Origin: Chryseobacterium culicis
Lineage (GTDB): Bacteria; Bacteroidota; Bacteroidia; Flavobacteriales; Weeksellaceae
Direction: 5' to 3'
Assembly: GCF_900108365.1 (NCBI RefSeq)
Contig: NZ_FNWQ01000004.1
Location: forward strand, 248,001-312,000
Length of the DNA: 64,000 nucleotides
Shown here in pieces: positions 34,656 to 44,704 of this stretch. The number at the start of each line of letters is the position of its first letter. Position 1 is the first letter of the stretch. The translations under genes and the position numbers were made by a program. The notes below the pieces were generated by a model that was given only the letters and a program-made list of their open reading frames with translations, was not told where the DNA came from and did not search any database.

Positions 34656-35960
34656 TTGAATTTTACAGACTTAAACTTAATAGAACCTATTGCAAAAGCA
34701 ATCCAGGAGCAGGGCTATACGACTCCGACTCCTATCCAGGAAAGATCTATTCCTGATATTCTGGAAGGCAGAGACTTTTTAGGTTGTGCACAGACAGGAA
34801 CAGGAAAAACAGCAGCTTTTTCCATCCCAATCCTACAGAATTTATCCAAAAATAAAATTCCCAATAAACATATTAAAGCATTAATCCTTACACCGACCAG
34901 AGAACTGGCGATTCAGATTGAGGAAAACATTAATGCTTACGGTAAATATCTTCCATTAAAACAGCTTGTTATCTTCGGAGGGGTAAAACAGGGAAACCAG
35001 GAGGCTGCTTTGAGAAAAGGAGTTGATATTCTGGTAGCCACTCCCGGAAGACTTCTGGACTTTATTGCCCAGGGAATCATCAGCCTGAAAAATCTTGAAA
35101 TTTTTGTGCTGGATGAAGCGGACAGAATGCTGGATATGGGTTTTGTACATGATGTAAAAAGAATCATTAAGCTTTTACCTCAGAAAAGACAGACTTTATT
35201 CTTTTCGGCCACGATGCCCGGAGAAATTCAGAAACTGGCTAATTCTATCCTGAATAATCCCGTAAAAGTAGAAGTAACCCCTGTTTCATCTACAGCGGAC
35301 ACCATTAAGCAATCTGTTTATTTTGTAGAAAAAGACAATAAGCTGAATTTGCTTTCCCACATTCTTCAAAATGACATTTCAGATTCTGTGCTGGTTTTCG
35401 CAAGAACGAAACATGGTGCTGACAAGATTTCCAGAAAACTTCAGAAAGACAATATTTCCGCAGAAGCGATCCACGGTAATAAATCTCAGAATGCGAGACA
35501 AAATGCTTTGAACAACTTTAAATCCGGAAAAACAAGAGTTCTTGTGGCTACGGATATTGCTGCAAGGGGAATTGATATTGACGAACTGAAATTTGTTATT
35601 AATTTTGAGCTTTCTGATGTTTCTGAAACCTATGTACACAGAATCGGAAGAACAGGAAGAGCCGGTGCTGAAGGTAATTCTATATCTTTTGTAGATGGAC
35701 TAGACCTTCTGAACCTGAAGAATACTGAAAAGCTGATTGGCAAAAAAATTCCGGTCATTAAAGACCATCCGTTCCATACAGATGATCTGGTTGCCCAGAA
35801 AAGGGATTCTAATAACAAGCCTGTTCACGCAGGCAGCGAAAAACCTAAAACAGGCGGCAGCAATAACCCAAGGTCTAATAACAACCGTAAAAAGCCTTCT
35901 GCGGGAGCTTCGGTAGGGTTCAAAAAACCTAAGAACAAGAATTTCACTAGAAAGAAATAA
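34656..35960 (+). CDS. DEAD-box RNA helicase, RhlE type
   Basis: A 434-residue helicase with all core motifs: TPTPIQ (Q), AQTGTGKT (I), PTRELA (Ia), TPGR (Ib), DEAD (II), SAT (III), ARGIDI (V) and [10 protein letters not shown] (VI). The C-terminal tail is basic and Asn/Lys-rich. It probably unwinds rRNA or mRNA structure. The start codon appears to be TTG, since no ATG or GTG lies in frame before the domain. Terminator at 35966. Confidence 0.92.
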   Translation: MNFTDLNLIEPIAKAIQEQGYTTPTPIQERSIPDILEGRDFLGCAQTGTGKTAAFSIPILQNLSKNKIPNKHIKALILTPTRELAIQIEENINAYGKYLPLKQLVIFGGVKQGNQEAALRKGVDILVATPGRLLDFIAQGIISLKNLEIFVLDEADRMLDMGFVHDVKRIIKLLPQKRQTLFFSATMPGEIQKLANSILNNPVKVEVTPVSSTADTIKQSVYFVEKDNKLNLLSHILQNDISDSVLVFARTKHGADKISRKLQKDNISAEAIHGNKSQNARQNALNNFKSGKTRVLVATDIAARGIDIDELKFVINFELSDVSETYVHRIGRTGRAGAEGNSISFVDGLDLLNLKNTEKLIGKKIPVIKDHPFHTDDLVAQKRDSNNKPVHAGSEKPKTGGSNNPRSNNNRKKPSAGASVGFKKPKNKNFTRKK

Positions 35961-35965
35961 AAACA

Positions 35966-35998
35966 AACCCCTTTTCAAATCTGAAAGGGGTTTTTATT
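35966..35998 (+). terminator. Terminator of the RhlE-like gene
   Basis: AAACCCCTTTTCA / TGAAAGGGGTTT stem with one bulged T, followed by T-rich sequence. Confidence 0.85.
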
Positions 35999-36187
35999 TG
36001 TCATAAAATAAGCGCTTTACAGCTTTCGGGATAAAAATCGGAAGTTGTCATAGAGTTTGGAAACCAGAACATGGAAATTATTAAGTTGCAGTGATAACTG
36101 CCGGAAATTATAAGACTAACGGTAATCTCCAGCCTCTCTCCTACAGCTTACTGCCACTTACTGCTAAATTTCTTACTCCACGCCAGT

Positions 36188-36949
36188 TTACTTGAAAAGA
36201 TTTTTTGCATTCTCCGTTGTGATGCGGTCTATCTCAGAAAAATCTTTCCCATAGATGTTCACCAGTTTTCCTGCTACCAGGTCCAGATAGGAGCTTTCGT
36301 TTCTTTTTCCTCTGTGGGGAACCGGTGCCAGGTATGGAGAATCTGTTTCCAGAACAATTTTATCCAAAGGAATCTCATTCAGAAACTGATCTATTTTCCC
36401 GTTTTTGAAGGTCACTACTCCACCGATTCCTAAGATGAAGTTAAGGTCAACAGCATGCTGCGCCTGTTCGAGATTCCCTGAAAAACAATGGAAAATTCCT
36501 CTTAGTTTCGGATGCTTTTTTCGTTCTAACACGTCAAATGTCTCATCAAAGCTTTCTCTGGTATGGATCACAATCGGAAGGTCTCTTTCTATTGCCCAGT
36601 CAATCTGCTGTTCAAAAGCTTTTACCTGAATATCCAATGTCGTCTTATCCCAATACAGGTCAATTCCGATCTCTCCAATTGCTGGAAAATGTCTTTGATC
36701 GAGATATTTTTTTACAATTTCAAGTTCTTTTTCCCAGGATTCCGGTTTTACATAACAAGGATGTAATCCCATCATGGAAAAAATCTGTCCCGGATATTCA
36801 GTTTCCAGTGTCAGCATTTTCTCGTGAGATTCAGAATCAATAGCAGGAAGATAAAATTCTGTAATTCCTTTATCTAATGCTCTTTGAATAGCTTCTTTTC
36901 TGTCTTCATCAAATTCTTCTGCGTATAAGTGTGTATGTGTATCAATCAT
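36188..36949 (-). CDS. TatD-family metal-dependent hydrolase
   Basis: A TIM-barrel metal hydrolase of 253 residues. Metal ligands are visible in IDTHTHLYAEEFD, GEIGIDLYWDKT, VIHTRESF, FHCFSG and LETDSPYLAP. TatD enzymes have DNase and D-aminoacyl-tRNA-type activities. It is the last gene of a four-gene minus-strand series (GSCFA, small membrane protein, DUF4269, TatD) with gaps of 5-12 bp. Confidence 0.93.
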   Translation of the reverse strand: MIDTHTHLYAEEFDEDRKEAIQRALDKGITEFYLPAIDSESHEKMLTLETEYPGQIFSMMGLHPCYVKPESWEKELEIVKKYLDQRHFPAIGEIGIDLYWDKTTLDIQVKAFEQQIDWAIERDLPIVIHTRESFDETFDVLERKKHPKLRGIFHCFSGNLEQAQHAVDLNFILGIGGVVTFKNGKIDQFLNEIPLDKIVLETDSPYLAPVPHRGKRNESSYLDLVAGKLVNIYGKDFSEIDRITTENAKNLFK

Positions 36950-36954
36950 TTTAT

Positions 36955-37485
36955 TTAAAATTTCAACAGATCTTCATAAGGATTTTCAAGCCCCAGCAGC
37001 ATGCCAAAAGCGGGTTCTGTCTTTATCCCCTGTTTTTTAAGCTCTATTATTCTTTGTTTAAATTCTTCTCCTTTTTGTTTTAATATTTTGTATTCTGCCA
37101 TCATATGAAGATAAGCTTTCTGCTGTTTTGTAGGTTTATTCTGTCCGAAAATTTCAATGGGAAATCCGTCCAGTATAAAATTTAATGTAATGCATTTCTC
37201 ACCATTTAAAATTGGGTATTCAACTTTTGTTTCCACGTTGGTAAGCCTGCTGAACATTACTTTGTCTAAAAAATCATCGTCTGATTTTAGATCTACCTCA
37301 CAAATAATATCCAGATCGCTTCCTTCAATATCAATTTCAATAGGAACAGTTCCTGCTAAAATGGGTGAATAATCTTGTAATTTTTCAAAAATACGATGCT
37401 TTGTTAGAATATCATAAGCTTTTTTCTGCCTCTCATTTCCGCTTTTCAAATAGTCAATCTCTGCAAAATCAATCATTTGACTCAT
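36955..37485 (-). CDS. DUF4269 protein (nucleotidyltransferase-like)
   Basis: A 176-residue protein. ILAGTVPIEIDIEGSDLDII resembles the G-S-x-D-x-D strand-turn of nucleotidyltransferase folds and fits DUF4269. It begins with MSQMIDFAEIDYLKSGN and lies 5 bp before tatD. No activity is established that I can name. Confidence 0.8.
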   Translation of the reverse strand: MSQMIDFAEIDYLKSGNERQKKAYDILTKHRIFEKLQDYSPILAGTVPIEIDIEGSDLDIICEVDLKSDDDFLDKVMFSRLTNVETKVEYPILNGEKCITLNFILDGFPIEIFGQNKPTKQQKAYLHMMAEYKILKQKGEEFKQRIIELKKQGIKTEPAFGMLLGLENPYEDLLKF

Positions 37486-37497
37486 TTAAAATTTATT

Positions 37498-37839
37498 TTA
37501 TGCAACAACATCTACTGCCGGCTGCTGTGAATTAAAATGATTTAAAACCTCCTGTGTAACGTCTTTTCCACCTGAAAAGTTTCTGTATAACGAAGAGATA
37601 CTGTAAATGGGTCCGAAAGGAATTCCCCACCAGCCAAAGAAGAAAGTTAGTAAAGAGTACTTCCAGCTATATCTGGCAGATGATTCATCAGCTCTGATAA
37701 AATAAATATCACTTCCATTCTTAACTGTTATGAATATTAGGGAAACAGCATATCGAAAGACTACAAATTTTGCACCTCTGTTTAATTCATGATTAATCTG
37801 GTCAATGGTTAAGCCCTCCATATTTTTAATAGCGGCCAT
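37498..37839 (-). CDS. Small membrane protein of unknown function
   Basis: A 113-residue protein with two hydrophobic stretches (FRYAVSLIFITV and SLLTFFFGWWGIPFGPIYSI). The GWWGIPFGP pattern recurs in small Bacteroidetes membrane proteins. It lies in the middle of the tatD operon with 12-bp gaps on both sides. Function unknown. Confidence 0.7.
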   Translation of the reverse strand: MAAIKNMEGLTIDQINHELNRGAKFVVFRYAVSLIFITVKNGSDIYFIRADESSARYSWKYSLLTFFFGWWGIPFGPIYSISSLYRNFSGGKDVTQEVLNHFNSQQPAVDVVA

Positions 37840-37851
37840 AGTTATCGTTTT

Positions 37852-38802
37852 TTAAAATATTTTATGTTTTACCTTTTTTCGCTGAGCTTCAATCCGCTGA
37901 TCCAGCTTTTCTCTGAATTCGATAAATTTCGGATCTTTCTTATCACTGGTTTTATGCTCCAGTGCTTTGATAATCTTAAAGTTCTCTTTGATGAAATTCT
38001 GGGTATCACCCGAGAAATAAGCATTCCCGAATTTCTCAAAAATATAATTAACCGCCTGTGTGCTGGGATGAATCATGTCTTCTTTATAGAAACGGTAGTC
38101 CCGCAGATCATCCATTAAAATTTCATAGACAGGCAAATAATGGCAGTCTTCAAACATAGAAATAGATTCATGAATGGCTGTAATCAGCTTGGATTTGCTT
38201 AACTGATTTTCTACCATCCCGTCTTTTGTATGCCTTACAGGCGAAACTGTAAAAAGGATCTGTACTCCTTCTTTGCAAATATCTTTAAGATCCAGAATAG
38301 TCTGATAAATTGAACCCGTTAGTTCCTGATGGGAGAGCAGTCTTTTTTCAAAAAACTTTTGCGGAATTTTGTGGCAGTTGGCCACCAGCTTTTTCTTAGG
38401 AAGAAATTCATAGATAAATGAAGAGCCGTAGGTAATAATGATCCAATCCGCTTCCTGAAGAAAAGAATTTCCTGCTTCAACAGCACCATTAATCTTATCT
38501 AAAGTCTGATGAATATAACGGGTATCAAAGCTGGTGTGATGATCCAGAGAAATATACTCTTCATTATAAGTGATCAATTCCTCTTCTTCATAAAATGCGG
38601 AATCATGCAATCTGTGTATTGCATAATTAATAGAAAAGGGATTAAAAATGGTTCCGAAAGGGTTATTAAGAGTCTGAAGCTGCCCGTCCTTCAGTAAATC
38701 TGTCATCTCAGAAGCAAAACATGAGCCTATTGAAAATATTTTATCTTCAATCTCGATTTTCTTTTCTGATGCGGGGATTTCAACTTCTGTTCTGAATTTC
38801 AT
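37852..38802 (-). CDS. GSCFA-domain protein
   Basis: The protein starts MKFRTEVEIP and carries the name-giving FSIGSCFASEM and NPFGTIFNPFSI. I chose the ATG at 38802; one at 38823 adds seven residues that do not look like the domain. GSCFA proteins look like SGNH/GDSL-type hydrolases, and a later HPSTQAVNYIFEKF supplies the Asp/His-like end block. Substrate unknown. First gene of the tatD series. Confidence 0.85.
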   Translation of the reverse strand: MKFRTEVEIPASEKKIEIEDKIFSIGSCFASEMTDLLKDGQLQTLNNPFGTIFNPFSINYAIHRLHDSAFYEEEELITYNEEYISLDHHTSFDTRYIHQTLDKINGAVEAGNSFLQEADWIIITYGSSFIYEFLPKKKLVANCHKIPQKFFEKRLLSHQELTGSIYQTILDLKDICKEGVQILFTVSPVRHTKDGMVENQLSKSKLITAIHESISMFEDCHYLPVYEILMDDLRDYRFYKEDMIHPSTQAVNYIFEKFGNAYFSGDTQNFIKENFKIIKALEHKTSDKKDPKFIEFREKLDQRIEAQRKKVKHKIF

Positions 38803-38827
38803 TGTATAGGGATTAGATGGCATGAAA

Positions 38828-38876
38828 CAGGCGGCAGGTAAATTGCTGCGACCTGCGACCTGCTCCTCTGCTACCT
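38828..38876. repeat. 7-base-period inverted repeat, GSCFA-polyprenyl synthase spacer
   Basis: CAGGCGG-CAGGTAA (38828-38841) faces ATTGCTG-CGACCTG-CGACCTG-CTCCTCT-GCTACCT, whose reverse strand reads CAGGTCG-CAGGTCG-CAGCAAT. Confidence 0.55.
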
Positions 38877-38879
38877 ATA

Positions 38880-39851
38880 TTAACTTTCTCTTCTCAACAA
38901 ATAATTAGCCAGTTCGATAAAAGGTTTTTTCTTTTCTTCCGGAACATCTATTTTCTGAAGATAGCTCTGCCCGATTTCATTATGTTTTTCAATCAGACGC
39001 AATGCTTTTTCATCTACTTTCGTTCTTCTGAAAATCTTTTCTACTCCGTATACTTTATCTACGTTTTCAGTTTTTTTAGAATACCAGTAATCCAGTTCTT
39101 TTCTTTCTTCGTCTGTAGCATGTTCTCTTGCCAAAAGGTACAGAACAGTTTTTTTGTTTTCGTAAATATCTCCGGCATGTTTTTTTCCAAACTGCGCCTG
39201 ATCTCCGAATACATCAAGATAATCATCCATGATCTGGAAGGCGATCCCGATATGTTTCCCGAAATTGAAAATAGCTTTTGCATCTTTAAAATCAGCTTTT
39301 GCAATCAAAGCTCCGATCTCAAATGAAGAAGCACTTAAAACGCCTGTTTTATAGGTAATCATTCTGATATAATCATCAAAAGTAACATCTTCCTGAGTTT
39401 CAAAATTGATATCATACTGCTGTCCTTCACAAAGAAGAAGTCCTGTGTGGGTAAATATTCTGATGCAGGCTTTGAAAATTTCAGGTTCCAGATCCTCAAA
39501 GAACTTATAGGCTTTCAGCATCAGCCCGTCTCCGGAAAGAATTCCTACATTAAGACCATGTAAAGTATGAATGGTAGGTTTGTTTCTTCTTAGCGGAGCT
39601 TCATCCATAATATCATCATGGATCAGTGTGAAGTTATGGAAAAACTCGATAGCCAATGCAGGCTTGATTGCTTCTTTAAGATCTCCGCCGAACATATCAC
39701 ATGCCATGAGTACCATAATAGGACGAAGACGCTTGCCTCCGTGAGAAATAATATAGTTCATCGGCTCATACAGCTCGGAAGGCTTATCTTTAAAAGTATA
39801 TTTAGCGATGGCATCTGCAACAATCTGCTGGTATCTGTCTAAAAATTCCAT
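38880..39851 (-). CDS. Polyprenyl diphosphate synthase (trans-isoprenyl)
   Basis: An all-alpha prenyltransferase of about 323 residues, extending allylic diphosphates with IPP. First Asp-rich motif LIHDDIMDEAPLRRN, second QIMDDYLDVFGD. The residue pattern before the first motif (IEFFHNFTLIHDD) suggests a medium to long chain, but length cannot be fixed. The start is taken as ATG 39851 (MEFLDRYQQ), with a TATTTTTG box at 39870. Confidence 0.9.
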   Translation of the reverse strand: MEFLDRYQQIVADAIAKYTFKDKPSELYEPMNYIISHGGKRLRPIMVLMACDMFGGDLKEAIKPALAIEFFHNFTLIHDDIMDEAPLRRNKPTIHTLHGLNVGILSGDGLMLKAYKFFEDLEPEIFKACIRIFTHTGLLLCEGQQYDINFETQEDVTFDDYIRMITYKTGVLSASSFEIGALIAKADFKDAKAIFNFGKHIGIAFQIMDDYLDVFGDQAQFGKKHAGDIYENKKTVLYLLAREHATDEERKELDYWYSKKTENVDKVYGVEKIFRRTKVDEKALRLIEKHNEIGQSYLQKIDVPEEKKKPFIELANYLLRRES

Positions 39852-39869
39852 AAAATCTAATAGTTTGAA

Positions 39870-39877
39870 CAAAAATA
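39870..39877 (-). promoter_or_regulatory. -7 box of the polyprenyl synthase gene
   Basis: TATTTTTG on the minus strand, 19 bp from the chosen ATG. The longer in-frame start at 39872 would lie inside this box. Confidence 0.5.
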
Positions 39878-39900
39878 CAATTTTTCAGGGCTTTATAAAA

Positions 39901-39930
39901 CAAAAAACTTTGCCCAAGCGGACAAAGTTG
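39901..39930 (-). terminator. Terminator of the PiT gene
   Basis: AACTTTG / CAAAGTT stem with an inner loop, T run on the minus strand, 24 bp after the stop. Confidence 0.7.
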
Positions 39931-39953
39931 ATATAAATATATGATTTGTTTTT

Positions 39954-41096
39954 TTAGAAAAGGAAGGTTACTACCAGATAAGTAATTCCGGCTACTATTG
40001 CAGAAATCGGAATGGTAAGAACCCAGGCCCATAATAAGCTTACTGTGATCCCCCATCTTACGGCTGAAACTCTTTTCGTTAATCCTACCCCGATAATTGA
40101 ACCTGTAATGGTATGAGTAGTAGATACAGGAATACCGAAATGGTCTGTAATAAACAAAGTAATAGCCCCTGCAGTTTCTGCACTTACTCCTTCTAATGAA
40201 GTTACTTTTGTAATCTTGGTACCCATTGTCTTGATGATCTTCCATCCGCCGCTCATTGTTCCTAAACCAATAGCAAGGAAAGAAACCAAAGGAACCCAGA
40301 TATAGTGCTGCGCAAAATAATCAAAACGTTCTGCAGAAGGGATATTCAGATACTGTGCATCCTGAAGCATATTAACGTGATAATAAATTACAGCTGCACC
40401 AATGATACCCATTACTTTCTGTGCATCATTCAAACCGTGTCCTAAGCTGAATAAAGCTGAAGAAGCCAGCTGAAGTCTCTTGAAAGACTGATCTGCTTTG
40501 TGCGGGTTTGATCTTTTATAAAGGTGTATGATAATCAGGGTGATGATAACAGAAATGATCATTCCTATAATCGGTGCCATGAAAATGAACAGAAAGATAG
40601 GAATTACTTTATCAAACTTTACCACACTCTGATGCGTTACCTGGTTGAAAGCCTCTTTAACGGTACCCCACATGCCAAGTTCCGGCTGTGCTGCTGCCAC
40701 ATCATGATAATCCATCATGAAAGCATGCATAAGCGCTGCTCCCAGGAAACCTCCGATCAGCGTATGTGATGATGAAGAAGGGATCCCGAACCACCATGTG
40801 AGTAAGTTCCAGGCAATTGCTGCCACCAGACCGGAAAATATAACTTCGAGGGTGATAAAATTCTCATTAACTGTTTTGGCAATTGTATTACCAATTTTGA
40901 ATTCTCCAATGATATAAGCAGCAATAAAGAAGGCTGCAAAGTTCCAGAGCGCCGCCCAAAGTACAGCCTGAAATGGAGTTAAAACTTTTGTAGAAACTAT
41001 AGTTGCAATTGAGTTGGCTGCATCATGGAAACCATTGATATAATCGAAGATCAGGGCCAGCGCAATAATAACTATAAGTAAAATCGGAAATTCCAT
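39954..41096 (-). CDS. Low-affinity inorganic phosphate transporter (PiT family)
   Basis: An inner-membrane Pi/cation symporter of 380 residues with about ten hydrophobic segments. Both PiT signature repeats are present: DYINGFHDAANSIATIVSTK near the start and DHFGIPVSTTHTITG near residue 320, with GLNDAQK between. It follows the DUF47 gene by 12 bp, the usual Pit-accessory pairing. Confidence 0.93.
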   Translation of the reverse strand: MEFPILLIVIIALALIFDYINGFHDAANSIATIVSTKVLTPFQAVLWAALWNFAAFFIAAYIIGEFKIGNTIAKTVNENFITLEVIFSGLVAAIAWNLLTWWFGIPSSSSHTLIGGFLGAALMHAFMMDYHDVAAAQPELGMWGTVKEAFNQVTHQSVVKFDKVIPIFLFIFMAPIIGMIISVIITLIIIHLYKRSNPHKADQSFKRLQLASSALFSLGHGLNDAQKVMGIIGAAVIYYHVNMLQDAQYLNIPSAERFDYFAQHYIWVPLVSFLAIGLGTMSGGWKIIKTMGTKITKVTSLEGVSAETAGAITLFITDHFGIPVSTTHTITGSIIGVGLTKRVSAVRWGITVSLLWAWVLTIPISAIVAGITYLVVTFLF

Positions 41097-41108
41097 TTTT
41101 GCTGTGTA

Positions 41109-41747
41109 TTAGGCGTATTTAATCATGATGTTCTCGATTGTATTGGCAACATCTTCTGCTTTGTCCGTTACAATTTCAAGGTAGTTCAATACTGATGAAA
41201 CTTTAATAATGTTGATGGCATCATTGGTTTCAAATAATTCTACCATTGAATTGGACAGCAAATCGTCAGCAATATTTTCAATAGAGTTCACCTTAATACA
41301 AGCTTCTTTCACCTGTTCCATATTTTTGAACCCTTTAAGGTTTTTCATGGCATTCTGAATTTCAAGACATGCTTTGTGGATCAGTAAAGAGAAGTCGGAA
41401 TAAGCCTTCATCTCAGGTGATTTGTAAAGGAAGATATATTTTGTGGAAGCGTAGATATAGTCAGCAATATCATCCAGCCCTGTTGCCAGTGTATGGATAT
41501 CCTCACGGTCAAAAGGTGTAATGAAGTTTTTTCCTAGTTCTACGAAAATTTCGTGAGTAAGTTCATCATTCTTGTGTTCGAAGTCGCTCATTTTCTTCAG
41601 CATTGAATCGTCATTAAGATCGAAATCCTTGATTCCAGCGTTGAATTCTTCTGACATTGCAACTAGATTTTCAGTTACTTTTTCGAAAAGTACAAAGAAG
41701 ATTTTATCTTTTGGTTGAAAAGCGTGGAAAATATTACCAATTCCCAT
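41109..41747 (-). CDS. DUF47 PhoU-like partner of PiT
   Basis: A 212-residue all-alpha protein with the family pattern FEHKNDELTHEI and FDREDIHTLATGLDDIADYI, which contributes metal-ligand acidic residues. DUF47 proteins are PhoU-like and are thought to modulate the adjacent phosphate transporter. It is first in the two-gene unit. Confidence 0.9.
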   Translation of the reverse strand: MGIGNIFHAFQPKDKIFFVLFEKVTENLVAMSEEFNAGIKDFDLNDDSMLKKMSDFEHKNDELTHEIFVELGKNFITPFDREDIHTLATGLDDIADYIYASTKYIFLYKSPEMKAYSDFSLLIHKACLEIQNAMKNLKGFKNMEQVKEACIKVNSIENIADDLLSNSMVELFETNDAINIIKVSSVLNYLEIVTDKAEDVANTIENIMIKYA

Positions 41748-41850
41748 TTTTTAGTATTTATAATTCGTGTGCAAATTTCTTAAAAAAGGACCGCACGTGA
41801 AACTATATGACATTAAGTTTTGTTAACATTCGCTTAACAATTGATTATCA

Positions 41851-41880
41851 AATAAAAAAACCGGCAATAATGCCGGTTTT
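41851..41880. terminator. Terminator of the DbpA-type helicase gene
   Basis: AAAACCGGCA / TGCCGGTTTT stem with ATAA loop, 18 bp after the helicase stop on the minus strand, followed there by T runs. Confidence 0.88.
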
Positions 41881-41897
41881 GTATGGTAATGATGAGA

Positions 41898-43598
41898 TTA
41901 ATTTGCTACTTCAGCTCTCATATCTTTTCCTTTGAACTTCATGGATTGAATGTTGCTTAAGACATTGTCTTTAAACGATTTTTCAACTTCGAAGAAAGAG
42001 AATTTCTCTAGAATTTCGATATCTCCTATTTCAGCTCTTTTCTTGCTTTTTCCGCCAGCGGTAGCTTTGTTGATGATATCTAAAACGTCAAGTTTCTTCA
42101 GATGGTCTTTCTTCCCAAGATTGAAGAAGAATCTTACCATGTTTTCATCTCTTCTTCTTGGTTTTGCACCACGGTCTCTGTCTCTTCCGCGATCTCCTCT
42201 GTCTCTGTCACGGCCTCTGTCTCTATCTCTGTCACGTCCGCGGTCTCTTCTGGAGTAATCGTCATCTCTGCTGCTTAATTTCTGCTCCACAAGGTCATGC
42301 TTGTCTTTGTAGTATAACGCAAGATCTTTAAGCTGGAACTGTAACAGCTGATGCACCAGTTCTTCTTTTGTAAAGTTGCTCAGATCCGGGATTAAGCTAT
42401 CGTCAAATTCGAAAAGATCTTCGTGCTCCGTAAACAGTTTTTCGAATACACCTCCTACCTGAGCTTTAATAATATCTTCACCTGTAGGAATGAACTTCTC
42501 GTTAATTTCAATTTTTGTTGCAGATTTAATCTGTTTCAGTTTTCTGCTTTCTTCCGGCTTGATTAAAGCCATAGATATCCCGTCTTTTCCGGCTCTACCT
42601 GTTCTTCCGCTTCTGTGAACGAATACTTCAGGATCATCCGGTAAAGAGAAGTGAATAACGTGAGTAAGGGAGTTTACATCCAATCCTCTCGCTGCTACGT
42701 CTGTTGCTACAAGAATATCAATATTTTTCAGTCTGAATTTCTTCATTACCGTATCTCTCTGCGCCTGAGAAAGATCACCGTGAAGGGCATCAGCCGCATA
42801 TCCGTTCTGCATCAGGAAATCAGCTACCTCCTGGGTTTCCATTCTCGTTCTGCAGAAGATAATGGAGTACTGATTAGGGTTAGCATCAATTAATCTTTTT
42901 AATGCTTCTTTCTTCTGACGGTACCCAACTACATAGTATTCGTGAGTAATGTTCTTCTTCACTTCGTTGATAGAACCTACTGAAATACGGTGTGGCTTTG
43001 TAAGGTAATTTTTAGAAATTCTTTCCACTTCTTTATTCATCGTTGCAGAGAATAAGAAAGTTTGTTTCGTTTCCGGAGTTTCGCTTAAGATGGTCTCCAA
43101 TTCATCTTTGAATCCCATAGAAAGCATTTCATCAGCTTCGTCTAATACTAACCAATGAATAGCAGAAAAGTCCAGTGCCTTTCTGTTGATAAGATCTATT
43201 ACTCTTCCCGGAGTTCCCACAATGATCTGTGGTTTATCCTTCAAAGATCTCATCTGCTCTACAATACTACTTCCACCATAAACCGCAGTTGTCTTGATGT
43301 CTTTCATATACTTAGAGTAATTCTTTATGTCTTTCGAAATCTGAAGACATAATTCCCGTGTCGGACAAAGCACCAATAATTGGATTTTGCGACTCGTATC
43401 GTCAATCATATCCAAAATCGGAAGCGAAAACGCTGCTGTTTTGCCTGTCCCTGTCTGCGCAAGTGCGATCAAGTCGCGAATATCTGAAAGAATAAAAGGG
43501 ATAGTCTGTTTTTGGATTTCTGTTGGGCTTTCGTAGCCCAGTTCGCCAATTGCCTTAAGGATATCAGGACTTAAATTGGTTTCCGTAAATAAATTCAT
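41898..43598 (-). CDS. DEAD-box RNA helicase with DbpA-type RNA-binding domain
   Basis: A 566-residue helicase. Core motifs: [51 protein letters not shown]. An Arg-Asp repeat linker (DRGRDRDRDRGRDRDRG and similar) joins it to a C-terminal domain (VRFFFNLGKKDHLKK, EKFSFFEVEKS) of the DbpA RNA-binding type. This resembles CsdA/DeaD-like cold-shock and ribosome-assembly helicases. Confidence 0.93.
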   Translation of the reverse strand: MNLFTETNLSPDILKAIGELGYESPTEIQKQTIPFILSDIRDLIALAQTGTGKTAAFSLPILDMIDDTSRKIQLLVLCPTRELCLQISKDIKNYSKYMKDIKTTAVYGGSSIVEQMRSLKDKPQIIVGTPGRVIDLINRKALDFSAIHWLVLDEADEMLSMGFKDELETILSETPETKQTFLFSATMNKEVERISKNYLTKPHRISVGSINEVKKNITHEYYVVGYRQKKEALKRLIDANPNQYSIIFCRTRMETQEVADFLMQNGYAADALHGDLSQAQRDTVMKKFRLKNIDILVATDVAARGLDVNSLTHVIHFSLPDDPEVFVHRSGRTGRAGKDGISMALIKPEESRKLKQIKSATKIEINEKFIPTGEDIIKAQVGGVFEKLFTEHEDLFEFDDSLIPDLSNFTKEELVHQLLQFQLKDLALYYKDKHDLVEQKLSSRDDDYSRRDRGRDRDRDRGRDRDRGDRGRDRDRGAKPRRRDENMVRFFFNLGKKDHLKKLDVLDIINKATAGGKSKKRAEIGDIEILEKFSFFEVEKSFKDNVLSNIQSMKFKGKDMRAEVAN

Positions 43599-44003
43599 TA
43601 ACTATTTTAAAATTTTTGCAAAGATACAACAAATATTTGATTTGTTTTTGAATAAATTTTTAAATATTCAAACTTAAATTCACAATCCTCTACTATTTTT
43701 TTAATTTTTGGAAAATTAAATCCAAAAAAACGTGCTGTAGATTAAAAAGTTATCAAACATTATTTTTTTTTATTAAATTGGATTGATTTTTTCTTTGTTA
43801 TTTATGAATTTTCAAAAATAAAGCCCTTAAAAGCAAATTTTTCTCTTGTTATTGTCATTTATCGTCATTGATATATTGCCCTATACTCTATAGTTTTTGT
43901 ACATTTGAATGGTGAGATTAGATTCGGGTTACAGGAATTTGAGGCCGGAGCCTGGAATCTTTTTTAAATTTCACCTACTAACAATAAAAACACTTTACAC
44001 AAT
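43599..44003. other. AT-rich divergent intergenic region
   Basis: It holds the -7 box of the helicase gene (43619-43626, minus). The rest is AT-rich with no coding frame, hairpin or repeat that I can support. Confidence 0.5.
43619..43626 (-). promoter_or_regulatory. -7 box of the DbpA-type helicase gene
   Basis: TATCTTTG on the minus strand, about 20 bp upstream of the ATG. Confidence 0.5.
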
Positions 44004-44669
44004 ATGTCTGCAAGTATTTCTCCCACAACATTTGATTTTTTAAAAAAGCTGAATAAAAACAATAACCGCGAATGGTTTAATGAAAATAAAAACCTCTACA
44101 CGGCATCTCAGCACAATGTAGTTTCATTTCTGGATGAACTGATTAAAGAGATGTCCGGTTTTGATGAAGAGCTTGCTAAAATAGACAGTAAAAAAGCGCT
44201 GTTCAGAATTTACAGAGATACCCGTTTCTCAAAAGACAAGTCTCCTTATAAAACCAATTTCGGCGCTTCTTTGGGAATGGGAAAAGGAAACCAGAAAGGA
44301 GGCTACTATCTTCACATAGAACCCGGAAAATCTTTTTTAGCAGGCGGAATCTATATGCCGGAATCTTCTGTTCTGAAAGAAGTGCGTAAAGAAATTTCCT
44401 TGTACGGGGACGATTTTCTTAAAATTCTCAACAATAAGGACTTCAAAAAGCATTTTCCGGAGCTTGATCAGGATGATAAACTGAAAAAAATCCCTCAGGG
44501 TTTCGAAAAAGAAGATCCTATGGGAGAATATCTGAAGCTTAAAAGCTATATTGTGGTTTATAGTCTGAAAGACGAGGAAGTGCTGGACAAAAATGCGGTG
44601 AAAAACATGACTAAAGTCTTTAAACTGATGAAACCTTTCAATGATTTCCTGAATACCCCATTTCTTTAA
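44004..44669 (+). CDS. DUF2461 protein
   Basis: A 221-residue protein with the family pattern FDFLKKLNKNNNREWF, LFRIYRDTRFSKDKSPYKTN and GGYYLHIEPGKSFLAGGIY. This is the DUF2461 (TIGR02453) layout. Cytoplasmic by absence of a signal. Function unknown. It appears monocistronic. Confidence 0.88.
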   Translation: MSASISPTTFDFLKKLNKNNNREWFNENKNLYTASQHNVVSFLDELIKEMSGFDEELAKIDSKKALFRIYRDTRFSKDKSPYKTNFGASLGMGKGNQKGGYYLHIEPGKSFLAGGIYMPESSVLKEVRKEISLYGDDFLKILNNKDFKKHFPELDQDDKLKKIPQGFEKEDPMGEYLKLKSYIVVYSLKDEEVLDKNAVKNMTKVFKLMKPFNDFLNTPFL

Positions 44670-44704
44670 TTTCTTTATTTTTTAAGGTCCGCTGATTTTT
44701 CGAC

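Noticed and set aside
36149..36180. GCAGTAAGTG-GCAGTAAGCT repeat near tatD
   Set aside because: The period is closer to 10 than 7 and the opposite arm is weak, so I did not group it with the heptad elements.
41786..41801. CACGTGAAAC in the DUF47-helicase spacer as a parS site
   Set aside because: Only one half-site is present; the other five bases do not match.
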